A stretch of 64,000 nt of DNA from Candidatus Woodwardiibium gallinarum (lineage in GTDB: Bacteria; Bacillota; Clostridia; Oscillospirales; CAG-382): positions 142,948 through 206,947 of the forward strand of contig CAJFRY010000001.1 of the NCBI GenBank assembly GCA_904419545.1, in the 5' to 3' direction. A program made the translations under genes and the position numbers. The notes under the pieces are model-generated. The model worked only from the letters and a program-made list of their open reading frames with translations. It was not told where the DNA came from and ran no database searches. Shown piece by piece: positions 28,525-40,441 of the stretch (position 1 is the first letter of the stretch; every line of letters starts with the position of its first letter).

Positions 28525-30267
28525 TTATCTGTATTTTTTCTTCGGCTCGTAGTGCGTGTGCAACAGCTCATGTGACTTGTGGCCGCAGGGCTCGCCGAGG
28601 AATTCGTCGTACAGCTTCTTAATTGAGGGATTCTCGTGCGACTTGCGCAGCTTTTTGCCGCTGTCCTCGCCGTACAGCGCCGAGGCACGCAGCGTCTTCG
28701 GGTCGCAGTACATCAGATCCTTCGCGGAGACAATCGGCTGGCCGCCGCCCGTTACACAGCCGCCCGGGCAACCCATCACTTCGATGAAGTCGTAGCTCTT
28801 CTCGCCACTCTTGACCGATTCCAGCAGCTTTTTCGCGTTGCCGGTACCATGCGCGACCGCTACGCGAATTTTACGCGATCCGAGGTCAATCTCGGCTTCT
28901 TTGATGCCTTCGGTACCGCGAACGGCGGTAAATTCAACCTTGTCAAGTGTCTTTCCCGTGACGACCTCGTAGACTGTCCGTAGCGCAGCCTCCATAACGC
29001 CGCCCGTTACGCCGAAGATGACGCCGGCGCCGGTGGAATCGCCGAGCATATCGTCGAAATCCTCGTCGGGCAGCCGAACGAAATCAATGCCGGCAGACTT
29101 GATCATTTGAGCCAGCTCACGCACGGTCAGTACGGCGTCGACGTCCGCAAGGCCGTCATGGCCCAGCTCTTCGCGCTGCGATTCGTACTTCTTCGCCGTG
29201 CAGGGCATAATTGAAACGGTATAAATATTACGGGGGTCGATGTCGTTCTTCTCGGCGTAGTAGGTCTTGATGATTGCACCGAGCATTTCATGCGGGGACT
29301 TGCAGGTGGACAGATTGGGAATAAATTCCGGGAAGAAGGTTTCGCAGTATTTTACCCAGCCCGGTGAACAGGAGGTAATCATCGGCAGTGCGCCGCCGCC
29401 GTTGAGACGGTTGAGCAGCTCGGTTCCTTCCTCCATAATGGTCAGATCGGCGCCGAAGTCTGTATCAAATACCTTATCAAAGCCCAGACGGCGCAGTGCT
29501 GCTGCTAGCTTGCCGGTGACGGCGGTGCCCATCGGCATCCCGAATTCCTCACCCAGCGAGGCGCGCACGGCGGGCGCCGGCTGCACGATGACGACCTTTT
29601 CGGGATCATTGATCGCGTTCCAGATGGCGTTGATGCTGCTTTTCTCGTGCAGTGCGCCGACCGGACAGGCGATGATGCACTGACCGCAGTTGATACAGGG
29701 CGAATCGGCCAGCGAACGGCCGAAGACGCAGCCGATCGATGTGGCAAAGCCACGGCGGGTGGCGCCGATGGCGCCGATTTTCTGCATATTGTTGCAGGCG
29801 GCGATACAGCGGCGGCAATTGATGCACTTGGAGTTATCGCGTACAATGGAGGGGCTCAACTCGTCCACCGTGTGCTCATTTTTCATGCCGTCGTAGGTGT
29901 AATCGTCCACGCCAAGCTCACGGCAGAGTGCCTGCAGTTCGCAGTTCTGCGAACGGACGCAGGTTGTACATTCGCGGTTATGGTTAGACAGCAGCAGCTC
30001 CAAATTCAGCTTGCGTGCCTTGCGCAGCGCGGCGGTGTTGGTCTTGACGACCATCCCGTCGGAAACCTGCGTAATGCAGGAGGCCAGCAGACCACGAGCG
30101 CCGGCGACCTCGACCAGACAGAGGCGGCACGCGCCGATTTTGTTCAGGTCCTTCAGATAGCACAGCGTGGGGATGTTGATGGACGCTTCCTTCGCGGCTT
30201 CCAATATCGTATAATCCGACGGCACTGTGACGGAAACGCCGTCGATCGTGAGGGTAACAGTGTTCAT
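28525..30267 (-). CDS. hydA: [FeFe]-hydrogenase catalytic subunit, multi-cluster (bifurcating type)
   Basis: N-terminal 2Fe-2S and 4Fe-4S motifs; H-cluster motifs ITSCSPGWVKYCE, IMPCTAKKYES, EVMGCPGGCVTGGGQP; C-terminal small-subunit-like region. Confidence 0.95.
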   Translation of the reverse strand: MNTVTLTIDGVSVTVPSDYTILEAAKEASINIPTLCYLKDLNKIGACRLCLVEVAGARGLLASCITQVSDGMVVKTNTAALRKARKLNLELLLSNHNRECTTCVRSQNCELQALCRELGVDDYTYDGMKNEHTVDELSPSIVRDNSKCINCRRCIAACNNMQKIGAIGATRRGFATSIGCVFGRSLADSPCINCGQCIIACPVGALHEKSSINAIWNAINDPEKVVIVQPAPAVRASLGEEFGMPMGTAVTGKLAAALRRLGFDKVFDTDFGADLTIMEEGTELLNRLNGGGALPMITSCSPGWVKYCETFFPEFIPNLSTCKSPHEMLGAIIKTYYAEKNDIDPRNIYTVSIMPCTAKKYESQREELGHDGLADVDAVLTVRELAQMIKSAGIDFVRLPDEDFDDMLGDSTGAGVIFGVTGGVMEAALRTVYEVVTGKTLDKVEFTAVRGTEGIKEAEIDLGSRKIRVAVAHGTGNAKKLLESVKSGEKSYDFIEVMGCPGGCVTGGGQPIVSAKDLMYCDPKTLRASALYGEDSGKKLRKSHENPSIKKLYDEFLGEPCGHKSHELLHTHYEPKKKYR

Positions 30268-30281
30268 TGTCTTGCATCCTC

Positions 30282-32078
<1,797 letters not shown>

Positions 32079-32095
32079 AGCAAAATACCCTCCAA

Positions 32096-32467
32096 CTAAA
32101 TCTTAGAATTTCCTATCGTATATTCCGTCACGACGTTACCGCCTTTGATGTGTTCGGCAACGATGCGCTTGGCTTTATCCGGCGTGATCTTGACGTAGGT
32201 GATCTTTTCCTTGCCCTGCTCGTAGACCTCCACGACGGGTTCATACTGGCAGATGCCGATGCATCCTGTCTGCGAAACGGTCGCCTTGTCGGTCAGGTCC
32301 TCCTTGGCAATTTCCTCCACAAACGTGTTGAGCACCGGGCGCGCGCCCGCAGCAATTCCGCAGGTAGCCATACCGACGACGATGCGGATTCCGTTGTTCC
32401 CCTCGCGGATGGCGACTTTGTCCTTCATTTTCTCGCGGATGGCGGCAAGTTCGGCTAATGATTTCAT
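32096..32467 (-). CDS. thioredoxin-like [2Fe-2S] ferredoxin
   Basis: ATCGIAAGARPVLN...QTGCIGICQYEPVVEVY. Confidence 0.88.
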   Translation of the reverse strand: MKSLAELAAIREKMKDKVAIREGNNGIRIVVGMATCGIAAGARPVLNTFVEEIAKEDLTDKATVSQTGCIGICQYEPVVEVYEQGKEKITYVKITPDKAKRIVAEHIKGGNVVTEYTIGNSKI

Positions 32468-32512
32468 TCCTGATGACCCTTTCTGTATGTATTTCTTTTT
32501 CTATTTGCAAAT

Positions 32513-33079
32513 TTATGGAGACACGGCGTTGTATTGCTCGCGCAGATAATCGGCTGTCCACGTAATGACCTCTGCCGAGGACAGCGGGACATCCGGGCCA
32601 AGCAGCTCGCGCATTTCGGCTGTCGACAGGCGGACCGAAAAGCCCGGGCCCGTGTGTGTAAACGTAAAGTCGATCTCGGGCGAGCCCTGGATGAGCGTAC
32701 ACACCGTTGATATAATATCCCCGAGCGGGGTATAATCTATGTGCTTTTTGAAAAATTTTGCGCTGGTTTTTGTTCCGCAGTCGTTGGGGTATTTCGATCG
32801 TTCGCGCGAGGTGATCGAAATACTTCCGCCGGTCTGCTCGGCGGCCATTCGCAGGAAGGGGATGCCCAGCCCGACCTTGCGCGTCGTTCGCGTGGTGCAG
32901 AACGGGTCGGTCACCCGGCGGATCATTTCCTCGCTCATTCCGTAACCGTTGTCCGAAACCGAAAACTCCAGCTCGTCCTCGGTTTCTCGGATTTCGATAT
33001 CGATGCGCGTTGCCTCGGCCTTGACCGAGTTCATCGCGATGTCGAGTATGTTCAGTGAAAGCTCCTTCATATGCCGCAC
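32513..33079 (-). CDS. GHKL/HATPase-domain protein (histidine-kinase-like ATPase, no DHp)
   Basis: DNGYGMSEEMIRRVTDPFCTTR, KVGLGIPFLRMAAEQTGGS. Confidence 0.85.
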   Translation of the reverse strand: MRHMKELSLNILDIAMNSVKAEATRIDIEIRETEDELEFSVSDNGYGMSEEMIRRVTDPFCTTRTTRKVGLGIPFLRMAAEQTGGSISITSRERSKYPNDCGTKTSAKFFKKHIDYTPLGDIISTVCTLIQGSPEIDFTFTHTGPGFSVRLSTAEMRELLGPDVPLSSAEVITWTADYLREQYNAVSP

Positions 33080-33813
33080 TCCTTCCCGGCCAGCTTATCC
33101 AGCAGACGGCGTCGGACCAGCGCGGAGGAATAGGGCTCGTCATCCAGAAGGAAACAGTGCTCGGCTTCGTTGATGTCCCACAGATAGTGCGCATCCGAGC
33201 AAATTACCGTTTCCAGTCCCGCGAGTGCACTGTGCGTTTCGCACAGCTCCGCAATCCGCCCGCCGTCGTGGTATTCGACGGCCGTAAAAACGGGGGAAGG
33301 GGGCATACCGCCCAGCGTGGTGAGAATGCCGTTGGCCTGCCGGTCGACATGTGCCGGATAAACGACGGCGCCGTGTGCCCGCGCGCTTTCCACGGCTTTT
33401 TCAAGCGGCAGTGCGGTTGCGTTGGACAGCAGGAATTCCTCCTGCCCGAGCGGCTCGTCGTTGGCGTTGCAGATGATCTGCTCACCAAATATATCGGTGC
33501 GGTTTTTGATTCTGATGCGCTTGCTGTCCACAAAGGCATCAAAATCCATCGCCGCTTCGAGTGTTTCGAACAGGCAGACGATGTGGATGTCCTCCGCCGT
33601 GGTCAGTTCCATGCCCGCAATCGGCACGATTCCCTGTCTGCGGCAGGCCTCAAAAAAGGCCGGGCAGTTCTTGGAGGTATTGTGGTCGGTCAGCGCCAGC
33701 AAATGCAGCCCCTTGAGCGCTGCCATGCCTGCAATGTTGTTGGGCGTCATATCATTGTCGCCGCAGGGCGACAGGCAGGAATGGATATGCAGATCGTAAT
33801 AATATTTATTCAT
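33067..33813 (-). CDS. PHP-domain phosphoesterase
   Basis: MNKYYYDLHIHSCLSPCGDNDMTPNNI, LLALTDHNTSKNCPAF. Confidence 0.9.
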   Translation of the reverse strand: MNKYYYDLHIHSCLSPCGDNDMTPNNIAGMAALKGLHLLALTDHNTSKNCPAFFEACRRQGIVPIAGMELTTAEDIHIVCLFETLEAAMDFDAFVDSKRIRIKNRTDIFGEQIICNANDEPLGQEEFLLSNATALPLEKAVESARAHGAVVYPAHVDRQANGILTTLGGMPPSPVFTAVEYHDGGRIAELCETHSALAGLETVICSDAHYLWDINEAEHCFLLDDEPYSSALVRRRLLDKLAGKECGI

Positions 33814-34142
33814 ATGCTCGCCTCGCCGGCCAGCGCGGCGCACAGCTCAAACGCAGTTTTGGGAGAGGCGAGAAGGTTTACACCCTTGGCGCGTGCCGCT
33901 TCGCGGACATCCTCGCCGATTTCGGCGCCCTCCGCCACGATCACGCAGGAAAAATCGATCAGAGTGGCGACGGCGACGACGTTGATGTTGGTCATGATCG
34001 TTACCCAGGCCTGATCCTGCTTGCCGCGTCCCATTACCCAGCTTAACAGATCGCCTGTATAGCCGCCGTGAATTTCGCGGCTGCCGTCGGCCAGCACCAC
34101 CGGCTCGGCGCCGATCTTGACCGCAAGCTCATGTACGGTCAT
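33810..34142 (-). CDS. DRTGG-domain protein
   Basis: MTVHELAVKIGAEPVVLADGSREIHGGYTGDLLSWVMGRGKQDQAWVTIMTN. Confidence 0.8.
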   Translation of the reverse strand: MTVHELAVKIGAEPVVLADGSREIHGGYTGDLLSWVMGRGKQDQAWVTIMTNINVVAVATLIDFSCVIVAEGAEIGEDVREAARAKGVNLLASPKTAFELCAALAGEASI

Positions 34143-35448
34143 CGGGTTCACGCTCCTTTCCGGCGGGTCCGTCCTTGGCAAGAAATTTGCGGATCCGCTC
34201 GCGCATCTTGACGATGCATTCATTTTCATTCGCTTCGCCGTTGACAATATCCTCGGCAAACGCATGGCAGGTCGGCGACCCGCAGGAACCGCAGTCAAGG
34301 TGCGGCAGCCGTTCGTTGATCTCCTCGATGGCCTGCATCTTGCGCATTGCGGCATCCATATCGTTGTCCAGCAGCGTAATCGGCTGGTATTTCAACCGAT
34401 CGCCGCTGAAATATTCCTCCGGCACAAAGGTGTCGGCGTTTTTTTCTTTATACGACCAGTTCTGCGTGACAGGCAGATAACGACGCAAGGTTTGCAGACG
34501 GGTTTTGGCTATGTACGGGTTCTCCACCGCCATCGTCCCGCCTACGCAGCCCGCCGAGCAGGCGTTCAGCTCAATGAATTCAAGCGAGGGCATATTCCCA
34601 TTTTCAATTTGATCCAGCACGCGGATGACGTTTTCGATGCCGTCCGCAGCGAGATAGCGGTCGTTGAACAGCGCGCTCGCCTCGCCGCCGGCGGATGCCC
34701 ACGAGATTCCGATCATACCGCTGTGCGAAATCGGCATCGGCGTTTTGTCCTTCTTCATCAACGGCAGCAGCGCAAAATATACGTCGTTCATCGAAACGAC
34801 CAGGTCAACGTAGCTTTTCTTGCCCATAAACCCGTTTTTGACATAGCTGACTTTGGCGGGGCAGGGGGATATGAAGCAGACGCCGATATCCTTGTCCCGC
34901 AGGCCCGGGTTCATCTCCCGTGCCTGCTCGCGCGCCAGCATCCCCGCGATTTCCATCGGGGGCAGAAGCGGCATCACATTGTCGCACAGGAAGGGAAAGC
35001 GAAGTGAGATCAGCCGCACCACCACAGGGCAGGCTGAGCTGATGACCGGTTTGCGCACGCCCTCACGACGTAGGTAACGCCGCGTATAACCGCTGACCAT
35101 CTCTGCCGCGCGGGAGACCTCATATACATCATCAAAGCCATAGTCCAATAGCCCCTGCAGCACGTAATCGATGTCGTCGAGGTTGTCAAACTGGCCATAG
35201 AGCGACGGCGCGGGCAATGCGACCTTCCATTTGAAGTCGCGAATCTGCTCCAGCTTGTCGGAAAATGCCTTTTTCGCCTTATACGGACAGACCCGGATGC
35301 ACTCGCCGCAGTCGATGCAGCGGTCCGCGTCAATGACGGCATGGCCGTCGCGGATGCGGATTGCCTCTGTCGGACAGCGTTTGAGGCAGTTGGTGCAGCC
35401 CTTGCATTTGTCTATGTCGAGCGTAACGGAATGCTTGTATGTGCTCAT
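34129..35448 (-). CDS. [FeFe]-hydrogenase-like 4Fe-4S protein (sensor/electron-transfer type)
   Basis: 2x4Fe-4S CKGCTNCLKRCP / CIDCGECIRVCP; degenerate H-cluster motifs SSACPVVVRLI, FISPCPAKV, ELNACSAGCVGG; C-terminal LDCGSCGSPTCHAFAEDIV. Confidence 0.88.
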   Translation of the reverse strand: MSTYKHSVTLDIDKCKGCTNCLKRCPTEAIRIRDGHAVIDADRCIDCGECIRVCPYKAKKAFSDKLEQIRDFKWKVALPAPSLYGQFDNLDDIDYVLQGLLDYGFDDVYEVSRAAEMVSGYTRRYLRREGVRKPVISSACPVVVRLISLRFPFLCDNVMPLLPPMEIAGMLAREQAREMNPGLRDKDIGVCFISPCPAKVSYVKNGFMGKKSYVDLVVSMNDVYFALLPLMKKDKTPMPISHSGMIGISWASAGGEASALFNDRYLAADGIENVIRVLDQIENGNMPSLEFIELNACSAGCVGGTMAVENPYIAKTRLQTLRRYLPVTQNWSYKEKNADTFVPEEYFSGDRLKYQPITLLDNDMDAAMRKMQAIEEINERLPHLDCGSCGSPTCHAFAEDIVNGEANENECIVKMRERIRKFLAKDGPAGKEREPDDRT

Positions 35449-35478
35449 CGCAAACCCCTCTCCTCCCGGCGGGGAAGA

Positions 35479-35904
35479 TCAGACGTTTACGACCATCGTG
35501 ATCTTCGTACCCTGCCCAAGCTCGGATTCGATTTTCATTTCATCGGTATAGCGCTTCATGTTCGGCAGTCCCATGCCGGCGCCGAAGCCGAGTGAGCGTA
35601 TGTTGTCCGGCGCGGTGGAATATCCCTCCTGCATTGCCAGCTCAATGTCTGCAATTCCGGGGCCATGATCCTCCAGCACGATGACGATGCGGTCGGGATC
35701 CACGGTAATTTCAGCCTCGCCCCCACCGGCGTGAATGACCATATTAATTTCGCCTTCGTACATCGCAATCGAAACGCGACGGATTACCTCGGGCGCAAAT
35801 CCGAGCTGACGCAGCTTCTTCTTCACTTCGACCGAGGCTTCGCCTGCAGAGGTGAAGTTTTCACCGTCCACAATAAAACGGAAATGCAGCGCGTCGGCAG
35901 CCAT
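35479..35904 (-). CDS. SpoIIAB/RsbW-like HATPase
   Basis: MAADALHFRFIVDGENF...YEGEINMVIHAGGGE, DHGPGIADIE, GFGAGMGLPNMKRYTDEM. Confidence 0.85.
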   Translation of the reverse strand: MAADALHFRFIVDGENFTSAGEASVEVKKKLRQLGFAPEVIRRVSIAMYEGEINMVIHAGGGEAEITVDPDRIVIVLEDHGPGIADIELAMQEGYSTAPDNIRSLGFGAGMGLPNMKRYTDEMKIESELGQGTKITMVVNV

Positions 35905-36257
35905 CAGGACTTGCCTCCGTTGCCGCGCAGTCCGTTGGCGTACAGCTTGCCGCAGGCCTCGTACATCCGCATGCCGGTCGCGAGGATGACAATGCCGCTC
36001 TCTTTCGCGAGGGCAAGCATCTCCTCCGTCGGCGCTTTGCTGCGGACGAAAACGATGCAGATCATATCCATCATTTCCGCGGTTCGGATGACCTGCGAAT
36101 TGACCAGCCCCGTCAGCAGCACAGCCTGGTCCTTCACGTAGGCGAGTACGTCGCTCATCATATCCGAGCCGCACGCGGAGTAGACTTCTTTGTCGATGTA
36201 TTCGCTGCAGCAAAGCACGTCGGCCTCCAAAAGGTCTCTGATTTCGTTGATTTTCAT
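35904..36257 (-). CDS. DRTGG-domain protein
   Basis: MKINEIRDLLEADVLCC...VLLTGLVNSQVIRTAEMMDMICIVFVRSK. Confidence 0.75.
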   Translation of the reverse strand: MKINEIRDLLEADVLCCSEYIDKEVYSACGSDMMSDVLAYVKDQAVLLTGLVNSQVIRTAEMMDMICIVFVRSKAPTEEMLALAKESGIVILATGMRMYEACGKLYANGLRGNGGKS

Positions 36258-36307
36258 ATCAAATCCTGCCTTTCCGCTCTTGTGAAGCGCGTCGTTGTCA
36301 GGGTGGC

Positions 36308-36784
36308 TCAATATTTTTCAAAAATGCCCTTGATGTCGGCAGGCGTCAGGCGGCCGTAAACGTCCTCGTTGATGACCATAACCGGCGCAAGCCCGCAGCA
36401 GCCGAGACAGCGTGTGTCCTGGATGGTAAATTTGCCGTCCTTGGTCGTTTCGCCCGCTTTGATACCGAGCACATTCTCGACTTCCTCCAACACGGCCTGC
36501 GCACCCTTGACGTAGCACGCCGTGCCTGTACATACGGAAACGACGTTCTCTCCCTTCGGACGCAGCGAGAATTGTGAGTAAAAGGTTGCCACGCCATACA
36601 CCTCGGAAACCGGGATGTCCAGCGCGTCGGCAATCAGCTCCTGCGTTTCGAGTGAGAGATAACCGAACAGCTCCTGTGCCTTCTGCATAATCGGCATCAG
36701 CGGCCCCTTTGTGTCTTTGTTGGCCGCAATGAACTGCTTAAGCTCCGCCGTTTTTTGATCGATCTGTTCTTTGGTGAGTGCCAT
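36308..36784 (-). CDS. hydC: NuoE-like [2Fe-2S] hydrogenase subunit (HydC-type)
   Basis: ATFYSQFSLRPKGENVVSVCTGTACYVKGA, DTRCLGCCGLAPVMVIN. Confidence 0.93.
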   Translation of the reverse strand: MALTKEQIDQKTAELKQFIAANKDTKGPLMPIMQKAQELFGYLSLETQELIADALDIPVSEVYGVATFYSQFSLRPKGENVVSVCTGTACYVKGAQAVLEEVENVLGIKAGETTKDGKFTIQDTRCLGCCGLAPVMVINEDVYGRLTPADIKGIFEKY

Positions 36785-36900
36785 AGCTTGCCTCCTGATA
36801 GAAATAAAAATTTTTCTGCGCTCAAAAAACCGCCCTGCATGCAAGGCGTGCTTTTCCATATTCCGGCAGGCAGTATAATCCTGCGCATATGCTGTTATTT

Positions 36901-36929
36901 ATTCTATCATATACAACAAAATAATACAA
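36901..36929 (-). promoter_or_regulatory. promoter of hydrogenase operon (TTGTAT-17-TAGAAT on minus strand)
   Basis: -35 at 36924-36929, -10 at 36901-36906. Confidence 0.5.
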
Positions 36930-37224
36930 GAGCGATTTTCTCTTTTTTTGCAAAAAATCTTGCTTTTTATTGCTTTGCTTGACTTGTTGTGGTATAATCG
37001 TATGCGGGTCGGAGGCGATGTTTTCCATTTGCCGGCAGACCTCACTGCAAAGAACGGCATTTTGGGCATAAAAGAACACACAGGATTTGTCCGGCGGTTC
37101 ACGTGCGTATGGAAATGTGGCCTTCATTGCTCAATAAGGCGCCGGGGCTTTACGGTTAAGACTCTGAACTTTTTTAACGCCGAAAGGAGGAGGCTTTCGC
37201 ACAGCGAAAGTACGAACCATTATC

Positions 37225-38274
37225 ATGATAAAAGTTGCTTTGTGCGGCATCGGGCGCATGGGATCGTACCATTTGGCGATACACGAAAAGCTCGCCGCAG
37301 AAAACGAGGACATCCGCATCGTCGCCATCTGCGACGTGGAGGCGCACAAGCTTTCCGGCGGCGGCACGGCGAAGGTGAATCTTTCCGGCGCCGGAATAGC
37401 CTCGCATTACAACGACTACCGGCACTATACCGATTATGATGAGATGCTCCGGTCGGAATCGCTCGATTTCGTGGATATCACCCTTCCCACCTATCTGCAC
37501 TGTGACGCTGCGGTCAAGGCGCTGGAAAAGGGAATACACTGCCTGTGCGAAAAGCCGATGGCGCTCTCGCCTGCGGAATGCGCGCGGATGGCGGACGCCG
37601 CGACGCGCAGCGGCAGATTCCTGATGATCGGGCATTGCCTGCGCTTTTGGCGGGAATATGTCTATCTGAAGCACTGTGTCGAAAGCGGTGTATATGGGCA
37701 GGTCCGCGGTGCGTATTTCTGGCGCGGCGGCTTTCAGGACCATGTCAAAAATCCTTCGTGGCAGGACTGGATCATTACCAAGGAGAAGGGCGGCGGCGCG
37801 CTGTTCGATCAGCATATCCACGACATCGACGCGGTGCGCTGGCTCTTCGGCGCGCCGGAGGCTGTCTCGGTCTGTGCGCGGACGGTGTTCCCCAAAAGCG
37901 CCAACGACATTGTCAGCGCCGCGTACCATTACGGCGATAAGGTTGTTACCGCGCTGGATGACATCACCTATAAAGGCGTGCCGTTCTCCTATGGCTATAA
38001 AGTGAATTTTGAACAGGCCACGCTCGAATACCGTGATAATGTTCTGAAGGTTTATGCCGGGGACGGCACGGTCTTTACGCCCGCATACGACGATGCGCTC
38101 ACACCGTCGGACGATGCGTATTATAATGAAATCCGTTATTTTTACGACTGTGTCCGCAGCGGAAGGAAGCCGGATGCCGTTCCGCTTTCCGACAGCGCCG
38201 CTGCCGTCTCGCTTGCGCTGGCCGAGACGGAGAGTGCGGCCCGCGGCGGCGCGGCGGTCGTTGTGAACCACTGA
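37225..38274 (+). CDS. Gfo/Idh/MocA family oxidoreductase
   Basis: KVALCGIGRMGSYHL, HCLCEKPMALSPAEC. Confidence 0.92.
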   Translation: MIKVALCGIGRMGSYHLAIHEKLAAENEDIRIVAICDVEAHKLSGGGTAKVNLSGAGIASHYNDYRHYTDYDEMLRSESLDFVDITLPTYLHCDAAVKALEKGIHCLCEKPMALSPAECARMADAATRSGRFLMIGHCLRFWREYVYLKHCVESGVYGQVRGAYFWRGGFQDHVKNPSWQDWIITKEKGGGALFDQHIHDIDAVRWLFGAPEAVSVCARTVFPKSANDIVSAAYHYGDKVVTALDDITYKGVPFSYGYKVNFEQATLEYRDNVLKVYAGDGTVFTPAYDDALTPSDDAYYNEIRYFYDCVRSGRKPDAVPLSDSAAAVSLALAETESAARGGAAVVVNH

Positions 38275-38287
38275 GGGAGGGCGGCAT

Positions 38288-39193
38288 ATGGCTTTAACCG
38301 TAGAGCATATCACCAAAAGCTTCGGTGAAAAAATTGCGGTGGATGATCTTTCCTTCTCGATGGAAAAAAGCGGGGTTTTCGGTTTGATCGGGACCAACGG
38401 CGCCGGCAAGACGACCACCATCCGCATCATCCTCGGCATTATGAAAAGCGATACCGGCTGTGCTTCGTGGGATGGACGTCCGATCACGCGCGAGAATGTG
38501 CGGTTCGGGTATATGCCTGAGGAACGCGGTATTTATATGAAGGAAAAGGTTCGTGAACAGCTCGTCTATTTTGGGATGCTGCATAAAATGACCAAGGCCG
38601 ATGCGTCTGCGTCTGCGGATCGTTGGATTGAACGGCTGGGTATCGGCGAATACGCCGGCTTCGCGGCGGAAAAGCTGTCCAAGGGCAATCAGCAGAAGGT
38701 GCAGCTCATCGCTACGCTTGTCCATAACCCCGAGCTGATTTTTCTCGACGAACCGTTTTCCGGGCTGGACCCGGTCAACACCGAACTGTTCCGTGCGGTC
38801 ATTCGTGAGCTGGTCGAGGACGGACGATATATTGTGATGTCTTCGCATCAGATGGCGATCGTTGAAGGATACTGTGAAAACCTGCTTATTCTCAACCGGG
38901 GAAAAACCATTTTGAAGGGCAATCTGCGCGAGATCAAAAGCGGCTACGGACGTACACGGCTGGCCGTCAATACCTCTCCCGAGACGGCTGCGGCCGCCGA
39001 AGCACTGGGTCTTTCCGCGGTGGAGACCCGCGCGGATTACACGGAATATAAAATCAGCGGCGAAGCGGCCGCCGAAGCATTTCTCCGCCGTTTGCTGGAA
39101 TCGGGCGTTTATCCGACGCGCTATGAAATATTAGAGCCGTCGCTGCATGAGATTTTCCTCGACTGTGTCGGCGAGAAGGAGAGCGCAAAATGA
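38288..39193 (+). CDS. ABC transporter ATP-binding protein (NatA-like)
   Basis: GTNGAGKTTTIRIILG, LSKGNQQKVQLIA, LIFLDEPFSGLDP. Confidence 0.93.
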   Translation: MALTVEHITKSFGEKIAVDDLSFSMEKSGVFGLIGTNGAGKTTTIRIILGIMKSDTGCASWDGRPITRENVRFGYMPEERGIYMKEKVREQLVYFGMLHKMTKADASASADRWIERLGIGEYAGFAAEKLSKGNQQKVQLIATLVHNPELIFLDEPFSGLDPVNTELFRAVIRELVEDGRYIVMSSHQMAIVEGYCENLLILNRGKTILKGNLREIKSGYGRTRLAVNTSPETAAAAEALGLSAVETRADYTEYKISGEAAAEAFLRRLLESGVYPTRYEILEPSLHEIFLDCVGEKESAK

Positions 39194-40416
39194 ACGAAAT
39201 CAAAACAGTTTTCGGTTTTACGGTTCGCAGTGCCGTCCGCAAAAAGCCTTTCAAAATTTCTACGATCGTGCTGCTGGTGCTCATTCTGATTCTCTGTGCG
39301 CTGCCGTCGCTGCTTTCGTCGGATACGGATGCGTCCGAGGAGACGGTGGCCGAAAAAACCTACAATTGCTACTATATCGATGCGTCCGGACTTATTCCGG
39401 GCGGTCGGGAGGTATTGGAGGCGCTTCTGCCCGGCGCCGAGATTGTGGACGGTGATATCGAAAAGCTCGATGCGTATGGCGCAGAGTGCGACGGCAACGG
39501 TTCAACGCTGGTCGTTGAGGTGGTCGAGAGGGACGGAGCGCCCTTCATCAATCTGTATCAGGGTGCGCTTGCCAATACCACAGGCGTCGTTGATGCGCTC
39601 AATGAGCGCTACGTTGCTTCGCTGCTTGCCGAAAACGGTGTGAGCGACGACGTGATTGCACTTACCGCCGCGAAGCTCGGGAGCGCCGCGCTGCCGCTGG
39701 GGACGATGCGTTTTACGGGCTATGTCGCCGGAATCGTTGTGTTGATGCTGATGTTCTTTGCGATCTATTTTTACGGCTATAGCGTCGCTTCCAGTGTGGC
39801 GAGTGAAAAGTCCTCCCGCGTAATGGAAACGCTCGTCGTCAGCGCCAAGCCGCGCAACATCCTCGCCGGAAAGCTGTTCGGCACCGCGTTTGTCGGCTTT
39901 GTTCAGCTTGCGGTCTGCGCCGTATTTGCGGTGGCATGCTATCAATTGCTTGTTCCGGAGGGTTTTACCGTTGCGGGAATGCCGTTGTCGTTTGAAACCT
40001 TTACGCCGCTGAATGCGCTGCTGATCCTGTTGCTGTTTGTGCTTGGATTTTTCCTTTACGCGCTGCTGTATTCGATCACCGGCGCGATGGTCTCGCGCAC
40101 CGAGGACCTCGGTGCGGCGATGGCTCCGGTAACGATCATCAACTTCGTGGCATTTTATTCGGCGTATTTCATTGCGCTGATCGGCGGCGGCGGACTCAAG
40201 GATACATTTTCGCTCATCCCGTTTACCGCGCCGTTTATCCTGCCCTTCCGGCTGTTGAACGAGACGGTTCCGTGGCATATCCCCGTGTTGGCGCTGCTGC
40301 TTCTGGCCGGTACGTTTGCTGCCATCGCATATGCGACGATGAAAATTTATGCGGCCAGCGTGCTGTATTACGGCCAGCGTCTTCGTTTGCGCGATTTGGT
40401 TAAAATTAAGCTTTGA
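39190..40416 (+). CDS. ABC-2 type permease (NatB-like)
   Basis: SSVASEKSSRVMETLVVSAKPRNILAGKLFGTAFVG; multiple TM. Confidence 0.92.
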   Translation: MNEIKTVFGFTVRSAVRKKPFKISTIVLLVLILILCALPSLLSSDTDASEETVAEKTYNCYYIDASGLIPGGREVLEALLPGAEIVDGDIEKLDAYGAECDGNGSTLVVEVVERDGAPFINLYQGALANTTGVVDALNERYVASLLAENGVSDDVIALTAAKLGSAALPLGTMRFTGYVAGIVVLMLMFFAIYFYGYSVASSVASEKSSRVMETLVVSAKPRNILAGKLFGTAFVGFVQLAVCAVFAVACYQLLVPEGFTVAGMPLSFETFTPLNALLILLLFVLGFFLYALLYSITGAMVSRTEDLGAAMAPVTIINFVAFYSAYFIALIGGGGLKDTFSLIPFTAPFILPFRLLNETVPWHIPVLALLLLAGTFAAIAYATMKIYAASVLYYGQRLRLRDLVKIKL

Positions 40417-40441
40417 ACGATCAGGAAAGGACGGTTTCATA

